Of a stretch of 54,614 nt of DNA, positions 44,249 to 51,577 are shown piece after piece. Source of the stretch: Litoreibacter roseus (GTDB lineage Bacteria; Pseudomonadota; Alphaproteobacteria; Rhodobacterales; Rhodobacteraceae); contig NZ_BLJE01000009.1 of NCBI RefSeq assembly GCF_009811795.1, positions 1 to 54,614 on the forward strand, given 5' to 3'. The notes under the pieces were generated by a model. The model did not search any database. It worked only from the letters and a program-made list of their open reading frames with translations, and was not told where the DNA came from. The stretch's first letter is position 1, and the number at the start of each line of letters is the position of its first letter. The position numbers were made by a program, and so were the translations under genes.

Positions 44249-44839
44249 ATGTCGAAAATCAAGCAACGCATCGTTCGAAAGGGCCGGGGTGCCATCTTCG
44301 CGCCGTCGGACTTCTTCGATATCGGATCACGCGCGAGCGTGGATCAGGCACTGTCGCGTCTTGCAAACCAAGGTGTGATCCGGCGGCTGACGCGTGGGCT
44401 CTACGACTACCCAAAGCTCAGCCCCCGTTTCGGTGCCTTGGCACCTTCTGCTGACGACATCGCACGCGCCGTTGCCAGCAAGGATAACCAGGTTCTCCAG
44501 CCCTCCCCTGCCATGGCGGCAAACCAGTTGGGTTTATCCACCCAGGTCCCGTCCAATCCGATCTACATGACCGATGGGCCCACCCGAACGAAGAAGATCG
44601 GACTGCAGGTGATCCAGTTCCGCAATGCCTCTTCGAAGACATTGGTCGGTGCTGGTACAATGGTAGGGACTGTTTTCCAGGCGCTTCGGTATCTCGGCAA
44701 GGACCGCGTCGACGATCAGGTGATCGGTAAGATCGCCCACACGCTGGATGCCAAGGATCGTGCACAGCTTGCAAAGCAAAGCCGGCATGTCCCGGCCTGG
44801 ATGCATCCGGTCGTCCAGCAGATCGTGGCATATGTTTGA
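44249..44839 (+). CDS. DUF6088 / AbiEi-like antitoxin, without its toxin
   Basis: 196 residues from the ATG at 44249, or 198 from one at 44243. The N-terminal winged helix (KIKQRIVRKGRGAIFAPSDF, SRASVDQALSRLANQGVIRR, LTRGLYDYP) is that of AbiEi-type antitoxins and DUF6088, which bind DNA and normally precede an AbiEii nucleotidyltransferase toxin. Downstream only MFEHE of the toxin's usual N-terminus is open (from 44832) before an unrelated sequence and a stop near 44938. The toxin has therefore been lost at this junction and the antitoxin is an orphan. It may still regulate or protect against related toxins. Confidence 0.8.
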   Translation: MSKIKQRIVRKGRGAIFAPSDFFDIGSRASVDQALSRLANQGVIRRLTRGLYDYPKLSPRFGALAPSADDIARAVASKDNQVLQPSPAMAANQLGLSTQVPSNPIYMTDGPTRTKKIGLQVIQFRNASSKTLVGAGTMVGTVFQALRYLGKDRVDDQVIGKIAHTLDAKDRAQLAKQSRHVPAWMHPVVQQIVAYV

Positions 44840-44904
44840 GCATGAAGGTCATTGCGCACGACACGAGTATAAGCCCGAACAAACGGCCTCATGGGCAGGA
44901 GCAA

Positions 44905-46194
44905 TTAGCCCAGCTTTATTGGCGTCCAAAGCGTGCTGAGCGGGAGGGCGAAGTTTCCATCTCCAAATGTGAGCTTTTCTTGCCCTAGGTACAGCACTAT
45001 ACCACTCACCCTGCGCCCTCTTCCCGGCCCGTCTTTCGCAAACCATCTCAGGTGCTTGAAATCATCTGCCGAAACAGTCGCCGATGATTTTACTTCGAGA
45101 CCAACCAGCCGGTGCCCTCCGTCGATCAATACATCGATCTCCCGCCGATCCGCGCTGCGCCAGTGATAGAGGCGATAGTCGTCGTCTTGCATCGGCAAAG
45201 CACGCAGCAACTCGCCAGCGACGAAACTCTCCAATAGGCCACCAAGGGCTTCTGGACTGTTACCGATCTCAAAGGATTTGTCGTTCAGCCGGCGAAGAGC
45301 CGTAGCAATACCTGTATCGACAAAGTGGAACTTCGGCTGCTTGATGTCACGCTTGCCCTCGCCCGGCATCCAAGCGCTTAGCTTCGTCACCATCGAAAGT
45401 CGTAAGAGGATGTCGAGGTACTGATCGACTGTCTCCCGCTTCAACTTCGCGAGTTTCGCAAGTTCAGATGTGTTGATCTCCTGCGCCGTACGCGCGGCCA
45501 TCTGGTCGATCAGAAAGCGCAGCGCGTCCGGCTTGCGGATTGGCATAATGTCGGCCACATCCCGATCGACCACCGCATCGACATAGTCGCGATACTGGCG
45601 CTGCCGCGATCGCAGGGGAAGCATCCGGGTTTCTGGAAAGCCACCTGCAAGTATGAGATCGATATAGTCTCTGCGGCCAAGCGGTGCGGGCTCCGCAATC
45701 TGCGCAAGGGAAGGCGCGTCCTGCATCGCCCAATCGATCAACCGACTTAAAGGCGCGCGGTTGATCTCGACCACCGACAACGGCCAGAGCTTCAGTGTAC
45801 GCATGCGTCCGGCGAGGGAGTCCGCGACCTCAGCGGTGGTGAAAACGTTGGAGGAGCCCGTCAGCACGAACTGGCCCTTCCGACGATTGTTGTCGACGAT
45901 CTTCTTGATGGCGAGAGCGAGCTTACGCGATCTTTGTGCCTCGTCGATGATGATCGGTGAGGTGTTCTGATCCTCTGCGAGGCTCAACAGTTGACCTTCG
46001 GGATCCGCGTCCATAGCCGCCAGGACCGCCGCATCATCCAACGTCAAGAAACGGCCTTCTTCAAACAGATCGCGAACGAGCGTCGTTTTTCCGACCTGTC
46101 TTGGCCCAACGAGATTGACCACACGAGCGGAAGCAAGGGCCTCACGCAACTCCGACGTCAGGTGACGCGGCAAATATCCGTCGATGTCTGTCAT
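44905..46194 (-). CDS. AAA ATPase with C-terminal DUF4143 nuclease-like domain
   Basis: 429 residues. The AAA part has Walker A VGPRQVGKTTL (29-39), Walker B IIIDEAQR (81-88) and a sensor LTGSSNVF. The C-terminal DUF4143 domain (about 200-390) contains DRREIDVLID followed by GLEVKSS, an arrangement (E-x-D, then E-x-K) typical of the restriction-endonuclease-like fold. The family is widespread and of unsettled function; some members occur with toxin-antitoxin or defence genes. It sits between the orphan antitoxin and the ScpB gene. The promoter region carries three 23-nt repeats. Confidence 0.85.
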   Translation of the reverse strand: MTDIDGYLPRHLTSELREALASARVVNLVGPRQVGKTTLVRDLFEEGRFLTLDDAAVLAAMDADPEGQLLSLAEDQNTSPIIIDEAQRSRKLALAIKKIVDNNRRKGQFVLTGSSNVFTTAEVADSLAGRMRTLKLWPLSVVEINRAPLSRLIDWAMQDAPSLAQIAEPAPLGRRDYIDLILAGGFPETRMLPLRSRQRQYRDYVDAVVDRDVADIMPIRKPDALRFLIDQMAARTAQEINTSELAKLAKLKRETVDQYLDILLRLSMVTKLSAWMPGEGKRDIKQPKFHFVDTGIATALRRLNDKSFEIGNSPEALGGLLESFVAGELLRALPMQDDDYRLYHWRSADRREIDVLIDGGHRLVGLEVKSSATVSADDFKHLRWFAKDGPGRGRRVSGIVLYLGQEKLTFGDGNFALPLSTLWTPIKLG

Positions 46195-46202
46195 ATCACA
46201 GA

Positions 46203-46272
46203 TTGACTATTAGCAGTCTCACGAAATGTCCACTATAGCCCCCACGATTTGTCCACTATCAGCCTCACCAAA
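46203..46272. promoter_or_regulatory. Three tandem 23-24-nt repeats upstream of the DUF4143 ATPase
   Basis: Units start at 46203, 46227 and 46250. Units 2 and 3 share TGTCCACTAT followed by AGCC and CAC; unit 1 is diverged (TTGACTATTAGC, then CTCACGAAA). They lie 8-78 nt before the ATG at 46194, so they overlap the likely promoter and could be operator or iteron sites. Confidence 0.6.
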
Positions 46273-46291
46273 CAACCGTCAATCTCACTCG

Positions 46292-46885
46292 CTACGCCGC
46301 TCCTAGGCCTGCATCCTCCAACTGCTCCCGGTCTGGCAAGTCTTGGAGCGACACAAGATCAAACGCCACGAGGAACTTTTCGGTCGTCACGTAGGTGTAG
46401 GGCGCTCCCCGCCGCGGCGACCTCGGACCGGTTCCGATGAGACCGCGTCCGTGCAACCGCCCGATCAGGTCCCGGCTGATCTCCTTGCCGAAGATGTCCT
46501 TGAGCCCATCCCGGGTGATAGGCTGGTGATAAGCGATGGCGGCCAAAACGGCGACATCGTATTCACGTAGATGGAGATCCTGGTCTCCCACATCAGCGGC
46601 CGTCCGGATCGCCACCGCATAGGCCGGCCGCGTACGCAGCATCCAGCCAGCCGCCACCTTCGCAACTTCAAAGGACCGTCCTTCAAGATCGGCCATAAGA
46701 TCGTCGATCAGGAGATCGACCGAGACCCCCTGCCCCACCACCCGCGCGAGGTCCTCGCGCGGCACTGGCGAGGCCGAGGCGAATAGCACGGCCTCGATCC
46801 GGCGCATCCATTCCCGCCAACGCAGATCGGGTGGCAAGTCTTCTAGCTCTCTGTCCAGATCGGGCTCATTGTGATCCTTGGCCAT
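46292..46885 (-). CDS. scpB: Plasmid-borne ScpB-like condensin subunit
   Basis: 197 residues. It has the tandem winged-helix layout of ScpB: EAVLFASASPVPREDLARV at the start of the first wHTH, then YDVAVLAAIAYHQPITRDGL, GKEISRDLIGRLHGRGLIG and the final KFLVAFDL. In chromosomal cells ScpB works with ScpA and SMC. Here no ScpA or SMC gene accompanies it, and it lies 3 nt after the DUF1403 gene. Such ScpB/DUF1403 pairs next to repABC are found on other Rhodobacteraceae plasmids; a plasmid-maintenance role is likely but unproven. Confidence 0.85.
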   Translation of the reverse strand: MAKDHNEPDLDRELEDLPPDLRWREWMRRIEAVLFASASPVPREDLARVVGQGVSVDLLIDDLMADLEGRSFEVAKVAAGWMLRTRPAYAVAIRTAADVGDQDLHLREYDVAVLAAIAYHQPITRDGLKDIFGKEISRDLIGRLHGRGLIGTGPRSPRRGAPYTYVTTEKFLVAFDLVSLQDLPDREQLEDAGLGAA

Positions 46886-46888
46886 CGA

Positions 46889-47767
46889 TCAAACCCCGTA
46901 GAGCCGGAAGGTGTCGCGTCCGGTCAACTCGCGCACTGCGCCGAGCTCGAACAGCCGATCACATAACCGGCGTGCGGCGCGATCGGAGCGCAGCGAGGTC
47001 AGCGCCGTCGGGGCAACCGCATCGCATGTCAGGAACAGCGCCACCGCTTCCTCTGCCCCCTTCGCCCGGAGCTTCGGTGCGACGGCGTGAAGACGCGCCG
47101 CGCGACGGGTCAGAACGGCAGCCTCACGCACCGCATAGGTCGCTGCTGCTGAGATCGTCCGATGACAGGCCAACCGCAGCTCTTCACACGGCTTCCGCAC
47201 ATCGACCCGCTTGAGACCGAGCGCCAGGAGCGGGAGGATTTGCGGCCATCTGAGCGCCTGCGCCAACGCAGCGTCAGCCAGGATCAAGGCCGTGCCGAGA
47301 TCTCGCGGACGATCCGCGAGAACCGCTTGGAGTACGGAGGCGGCACGCGAGACCGGTGCCCCCTGCCCCGCGTCCAGCCATGTTGCGATCTGGTCCGCGT
47401 CGACTTCGGACAATGCGCGGCGCAGGGCCCTTATCGAGACCGGGCGCTCCACCGCGCGTCGCCAGGAGAGATAGATCTCGCCCGCCGGTCCGGGACTATC
47501 GCCGGGCTGCAGGAACGCCACCGCATCGCGCAATTCCGAAAACCGTTCCTGGCGTCCCTGGTACGTTATGCAGGCCTCCGCGGCGCGGAGCGCCAGCCGT
47601 GCCCGCAGCAAGGTCTGGGGCACATCCGCGCGGGCCACCACAAGATGCAGATGGTTGAGCGCCGCCCCTGACAAAAACGCCACATCTTCAGGGGTTTCCG
47701 CACTGCCGGAGGTGACCCAGGCAGGCAAGCGCGGTAGCGTGTCAAAGCTGTCAGCGGCATAGGTCAT
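46889..47767 (-). CDS. DUF1403 protein
   Basis: 292 residues. The N-terminal half has the family's pattern: DVAFLSGAALNHLHLVVAR, VPQTLLRARLALRAAEACI, LRDAVAFLQPGDSPGPAGE. The C-terminal half is helical and ends TSLRSDRAARRLCDRLFELGAV followed by a short tail (given in pieces). Function unknown. It and ScpB form a two-gene unit with a 3-nt gap, so they probably act together in maintenance or segregation. The gene is divergent from the recombinase, sharing the 126-bp region that contains the recombination site. Confidence 0.85.
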   Translation of the reverse strand: MTYAADSFDTLPRLPAWVTSGSAETPEDVAFLSGAALNHLHLVVARADVPQTLLRARLALRAAEACITYQGRQERFSELRDAVAFLQPGDSPGPAGEIYLSWRRAVERPVSIRALRRALSEVDADQIATWLDAGQGAPVSRAASVLQAVLADRPRDLGTALILADAALAQALRWPQILPLLALGLKRVDVRKPCEELRLACHRTISAAATYAVREAAVLTRRAARLHAVAPKLRAKGAEEAVALFLTCDAVAPTALTSLRSDRAARRLCDRLFELGAVRELTGRDTFRLYGV

Positions 47768-47843
47768 CCCACAACACTATCTCACCGCGGCGCTTTTGCC
47801 TACCACATAGTGCATAAAGCGCCTCAGCTTACCGCTCTTTTCT

Positions 47844-47874
47844 ATGTCCAATAAGTTTGCCTTATCGGACATAT
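47844..47874. repeat. dif-like site of tyrosine recombinase 3
   Basis: TATGTCCAATAA, a 7-nt spacer GTTTGCC, and TTATCGGACATA. The 12-bp arms differ from perfect inversion at one position. The ATAA-spacer-TTAT plan is that of Xer-type sites and the spacing is the same as at sites 1 and 2. It lies 19 nt before the start of the recombinase gene. Confidence 0.75.
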
Positions 47875-47893
47875 ATGGGATAACCTCTGGAGC

Positions 47894-49012
47894 ATGGAAG
47901 AACCATCCGAAAATCAGCGTCCAGAAGCCGAGAAATCGAGCTCAGCGCACCAGAGCCCGTCGGATGAAAACGGGCGCGACGAGAGCGATCATCTGAACCG
48001 CGATGCCATCGCCCTGCCCTCTCATGTGGCTGGCTCGGGCACGCTCGACCGGCTGGTCGACACCGCCCGCGACTACGCCAAAGCCTCAGCGGCCGAGAAC
48101 ACAAACAAGGCTTACGCGGCTGATTGGAAGCACTTCGCGCGCTGGTGCAGATTGAAGGGAACAGATGCCCTTCCTCCATCCCCGGAGATGATCGGGCTTT
48201 ACCTGACCGACCTCGCTGCGCCATCAAACGGGTCCCCTGCCCTCTCCGTGAGCACAGTTGATCGCAGATTGTCTGGCCTGGCCTGGAACTATGCACAACG
48301 CGGGTTCAATCTGGATCGCAAGGATCGCCACATCGCTGCTGTGCTGGCCGGGATCAAGCGCAAGCACGCGCGTCCTCCTGTGCAGAAGGAAGCGATCCTG
48401 CCGGAAGATATCCTGGCCATGGTTGCGACCCTGACTTTCGATCTGCGTGGTCTGCGCGACCGGGCGATACTGTTGCTTGGGTATGCCGGCGGTCTCAGGC
48501 GCTCGGAAATCGTCAGCTTCGATCGCGGCAAGGACGATACCCCCGACAGCGGCGGATGGATTGAGGTACTCAAAGACGGCGCGGTGCTCACGCTCAACGC
48601 GAAGACTGGCTGGCGCGAGGTCGAGATTGGCCGCGGGTCCTCGGAACAAAGCTGCCCCGTTTATGCCCTCGAACAATGGCTCCACTTCGCCAAGATCGAT
48701 TTCGGGCCGGTGTTTGTACGCACGTCGCGAGACTGCAAACGTGCCCTTGACACCCGCCTTTCTGACAAGCACGTGGCCCGACTGATCAAGCAGACCGTGC
48801 TGAAGTCCGGAATCCGCTCCGACGTGTCCGAGAAAGAGCGCGTCGCTCTGTTCTCCGGCCACTCTCTGCGCGCTGGCCTGGCGTCCTCCGCCGAAGTCGA
48901 CGAGCGATACGTCCAGAAGCAGCTCGGGCACGCCTCGGCCGAGATGACCCGCCGCTATCAGCGTCGTCGAGACCGGTTCCGGGTGAACCTGACCAAGGCC
49001 GCGGGGCTTTAA
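47894..49012 (+). CDS. Tyrosine recombinase 3, probable plasmid multimer-resolution enzyme
   Basis: 372 residues. A polar N-terminal extension (about 1-45) precedes the core-binding domain (about 55-170) and a catalytic domain with GYAGGLRRSEI (Arg), HSLRAGLAS (His-x-x-Arg), LGHAS (His) and MTRRYQRR (Tyr). It is more diverged from recombinases 1 and 2 than they are from each other. Its position between the ScpB/DUF1403 pair and repC, with its own site upstream, suggests that it resolves plasmid dimers rather than moving cassettes (inference). It ends 8 nt from the convergent repC stop. Confidence 0.9.
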   Translation: MEEPSENQRPEAEKSSSAHQSPSDENGRDESDHLNRDAIALPSHVAGSGTLDRLVDTARDYAKASAAENTNKAYAADWKHFARWCRLKGTDALPPSPEMIGLYLTDLAAPSNGSPALSVSTVDRRLSGLAWNYAQRGFNLDRKDRHIAAVLAGIKRKHARPPVQKEAILPEDILAMVATLTFDLRGLRDRAILLLGYAGGLRRSEIVSFDRGKDDTPDSGGWIEVLKDGAVLTLNAKTGWREVEIGRGSSEQSCPVYALEQWLHFAKIDFGPVFVRTSRDCKRALDTRLSDKHVARLIKQTVLKSGIRSDVSEKERVALFSGHSLRAGLASSAEVDERYVQKQLGHASAEMTRRYQRRRDRFRVNLTKAAGL

Positions 49013-49020
49013 GCTTTCGA

Positions 49021-50319
49021 TCACGCCGCCTGTCCGCTGAGCCGACCGTAGAAGCTGCGCTCGAGATGCAGTTCCCCTGCTCCGGCTTTCTCGACCATAC
49101 CCCGAAGATATCCGCCGGGCGATTTGATCTCACCGTTGGTGGACTTGTCGATGATCAGCGCGATTGACGCCGCCGCGACTGCTGGCCCAAGTACCCTGTT
49201 CGCGACGTTCCAAGCATCCTCGGAAATCCCAACGATCGGTCTGAGCTTTGCTGCTGCACGATGCACATCGTTCCAATCCCGCAGGTATCCTTGGGTGCCG
49301 CGCGCCATCTCTGCAAAATGTGGGCAGGAGGCCATCAGCATGGGGATATCCACATCAGATCCCCGCGACTTGCCATGCGTACTCCAATTTATGTCTAAAT
49401 CGACATCTTCCGCCGTCTCAACCGGCGCAGTCGCTTCAATTTGTGGCGCAACGCTCGCCGCGGGCTTTGTTTCAAAGCGATTACTTTTTACAGGATTAGG
49501 TTCATTTGTAGTTAGTATATGGGTCTCATTTTCGGTACTCGAGGGTGTCATATTTCTAGAAGTTGCTTCACTTACGATCGTGTCTGAAACCTGTTCCGCG
49601 TCTGAATTCTTCGACAAATCAAAGGCTGCCTCGAAGGCCTGCTCGACGGACGTGAGGAGAGTCTTGATCTGTTCCAGGAACACCTCCAGCCGCCCTACCC
49701 TCTCAGAGCGCGTGGGAAGCGCATCCAGCAGCTCGCGATAGTCCTCCTGCAGGTCGCGCCATGGACCCCGCAAGCCGGTTTCGAGCGCTTTCTCGATCTT
49801 CGCGCGGATCACCCGACGCGCAATCGTGATGGCGTTGCGAAGCGTCGCACATTCGGCGCGTTCGGACTGAAGCTCCGCGTAGAGCGCCTCAAATTCCTGA
49901 GCGCGGGCAGCGAGCGGGCTCAAGTCGAAGCCGTAAGCCTCAACGATCACACCATCCTCGTCCCGCCGCCCCCAGCGTTTCCCATTGGGGCTGTCCTTCA
50001 TTGAGATCACACCGACCTCACAGAGTCGCCGCACGTGACGCCTCAGCGTTGCGAGAGAGAACCCTGTCTGCTCCATCAGGAAGTGGTTGGAGGCCCAGAC
50101 AATGGGCCGACGGCCCTGCTCCCAGTCCTGAGGCTGCGTGACAGCTCCGAACGTATCCAGGAGCAAGAGATCTTGTGACTTGAGTCCGATCGCGGCAGCA
50201 ACTTTCTTCACTGCTACGATGGCTTGGGATTTGGGTACAGCTAACCGTTCACCGGCTTGTGCAAACCTCTCGGCTTGAACAAGACCCGGCGTTGGCTTGC
50301 GCCAGCCTGTATGTGTCAT
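49021..50319 (-). CDS. repC: RepC, replication initiator
   Basis: 432 residues. RepC initiates replication of repABC plasmids; the origin normally lies within the gene itself. The N-terminal part is typical (GWRKPTPGLVQAERFAQ, then QDLLLLDTFGAVTQPQDWEQ and PIVWASNHFLMEQTGFSLATLR by pieces) and includes the winged-helix DNA-binding region. The central coiled region and the poorly conserved, Ser/Thr-rich linker (about 240-300, locally AT-rich, 49450-49620) fit the usual position of oriV. GAGGAGG lies upstream of the ATG. Confidence 0.95.
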   Translation of the reverse strand: MTHTGWRKPTPGLVQAERFAQAGERLAVPKSQAIVAVKKVAAAIGLKSQDLLLLDTFGAVTQPQDWEQGRRPIVWASNHFLMEQTGFSLATLRRHVRRLCEVGVISMKDSPNGKRWGRRDEDGVIVEAYGFDLSPLAARAQEFEALYAELQSERAECATLRNAITIARRVIRAKIEKALETGLRGPWRDLQEDYRELLDALPTRSERVGRLEVFLEQIKTLLTSVEQAFEAAFDLSKNSDAEQVSDTIVSEATSRNMTPSSTENETHILTTNEPNPVKSNRFETKPAASVAPQIEATAPVETAEDVDLDINWSTHGKSRGSDVDIPMLMASCPHFAEMARGTQGYLRDWNDVHRAAAKLRPIVGISEDAWNVANRVLGPAVAAASIALIIDKSTNGEIKSPGGYLRGMVEKAGAGELHLERSFYGRLSGQAA

Positions 50320-50385
50320 AGTGTAATTTGCCTCCTCTGCTCGACAGCAGGCAAAAGAATCCCGTTCGCTCAGGAGCGTTCATTG

Positions 50386-50414
50386 TTGACAGTGATTCGC
50401 CGGAGACCTATCTT
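50386..50414 (+). promoter_or_regulatory. Promoter of the counter-transcribed RNA
   Basis: A perfect -35 TTGACA (50386-50391), a 17-nt spacer and a -10 TATCTT (50409-50414) on the plus strand, opposite to repABC. Confidence 0.8.
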
Positions 50415-50420
50415 TGAAGC

Positions 50421-50473
50421 GACCAAACTTTTACGGATAGCTCTCGGGCCCTCAGCTCGGGGGCTTTTCTTTT
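50421..50473 (+). ncRNA. Counter-transcribed RNA (incompatibility RNA) between repB and repC
   Basis: About 53 nt from the predicted start to the end of a T-rich tract. Its 3' end is a hairpin, GGGCCC and GGGCTT (with wobble pairs), followed by TTTTCTTTT, an intrinsic terminator. It lies in the repB-repC gap and opposite to the operon, which is where repABC plasmids encode the small antisense RNA that represses repC and causes incompatibility (established for the family). Confidence 0.75.
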
Positions 50474-50551
50474 GCTGTTATCTCAACGCATGTACGCTCC
50501 TGTTTCTTGCCTTTCCTGGGGCTCTTTCACTGTCGTTGCAGTGCCTGCCTC

Positions 50552-51577
50552 TTAGTCGGCCCCTTTGTTATTCAAGTAGTCTGCAACGAGGTCGCCGAGA
50601 CCTTCGAGCTGCGCTTTATTGATCTTCAATCCAGTGGTCTTGATTGAGAGCTTTCCATCGGTCGTTTCGACCGAAAGGTTCCGACTGCCAACTTTGCGAA
50701 CAACTTTCAGTTTCTGCGCCGCTGCGGGTGGTTTCTTAGCCGGTTGCGCACCATCGTCTGACAGATGCGCGAGTACCTTCTGGAAGTCGTTGAAACTGAG
50801 CTCGTAGACATTCTTGAATGCATTCAAGATTTCGTCTTTAGCCTTGAAAACAGCACGCGCGCGCGACACCACGCTTTCATGGACGCCTATCCGCTCAGCG
50901 AAAGCCTTGGCGGTCAATTTGGTCTCAGAAGATGATCGGAGCTCTTCATACATCTGACCAATGGAAACCTGACGCTCAAAGGCGCTCAGATCGTCGCGCT
51001 TCTCGTTTTCCCGAAACCGCAGAACAAGCATTTGGAAGGTAGCTTCCGGACCGTCTCGTCCCTCCTGCGAAGCAATCACTGCCCGTACTGGGCGGCAGAG
51101 CAACCGCGCTGCCTCGCACCGCCTACGGCCCGCCAAAAGCAAAAATTGAATGCGTTCAAGATTCTTCGGCTCAAGCGCATCCGGACGCCAGTTTGGGTCT
51201 TCAGGCCACACCAGAATTGGCAAGTCTTGACCGTTGGCCTTGATGCTCTCAACCAGCTCCCTGAAGCCCTCCTGCTTCATCCAATCACTTCTGCGATCAG
51301 TCCCAACAGGATCCCGGATCATATTCGGATCGATTTCAAGCACCTGGTCTCCGTTCAGGACATCGGACACCATCGCTTCGCGTGCCTCGTCGAGGCCGGC
51401 TTGTGTTTCAGCTAAAGCTCCTGCCTTCCATGCGCTGCCTGCACCTGCACTGGCGCGCTTGAATGCTTTGGGTGTCGCATTCGACGTACCATCATCAACA
51501 GGTGGCTGTGCCTCGTCAGCGTCAACAGCGGACTTGCCAATATCTTTCAGGAGGGACCTCTTCAGACCTCGAGCCAT
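50552..51577 (-). CDS. repB: RepB, centromere-binding partition protein
   Basis: 341 residues. It has the ParB/RepB layout: an N-terminal region MARGLKRSLLKDIGKS, the ParB nuclease-like domain with LLLAGRRRCEAARLL (146-160), and a helix-turn-helix at LTAKAFAERIGVHESVVSRA (221-240) that binds parS. The ATG at 51577 overlaps the repA stop by one base (TAATG), so the longer frame upstream is rejected. One copy of the candidate parS palindrome lies within this gene at 50813-50828. Confidence 0.95.
   Translation of the reverse strand: MARGLKRSLLKDIGKSAVDADEAQPPVDDGTSNATPKAFKRASAGAGSAWKAGALAETQAGLDEAREAMVSDVLNGDQVLEIDPNMIRDPVGTDRRSDWMKQEGFRELVESIKANGQDLPILVWPEDPNWRPDALEPKNLERIQFLLLAGRRRCEAARLLCRPVRAVIASQEGRDGPEATFQMLVLRFRENEKRDDLSAFERQVSIGQMYEELRSSSETKLTAKAFAERIGVHESVVSRARAVFKAKDEILNAFKNVYELSFNDFQKVLAHLSDDGAQPAKKPPAAAQKLKVVRKVGSRNLSVETTDGKLSIKTTGLKINKAQLEGLGDLVADYLNNKGAD
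50813..50828. repeat. Candidate parS, copy inside repB
   Basis: CTTGAATGCATTCAAG, a perfect 16-bp palindrome, identical to that at 53085-53100. Identity extends outside the palindrome to TT on the left and ATTT on the right. Confidence 0.65.

Noticed and set aside
46203-46272. The tandem repeats as a small CRISPR array
   Set aside because: The units are contiguous with no spacers, only three in number and without cas genes.
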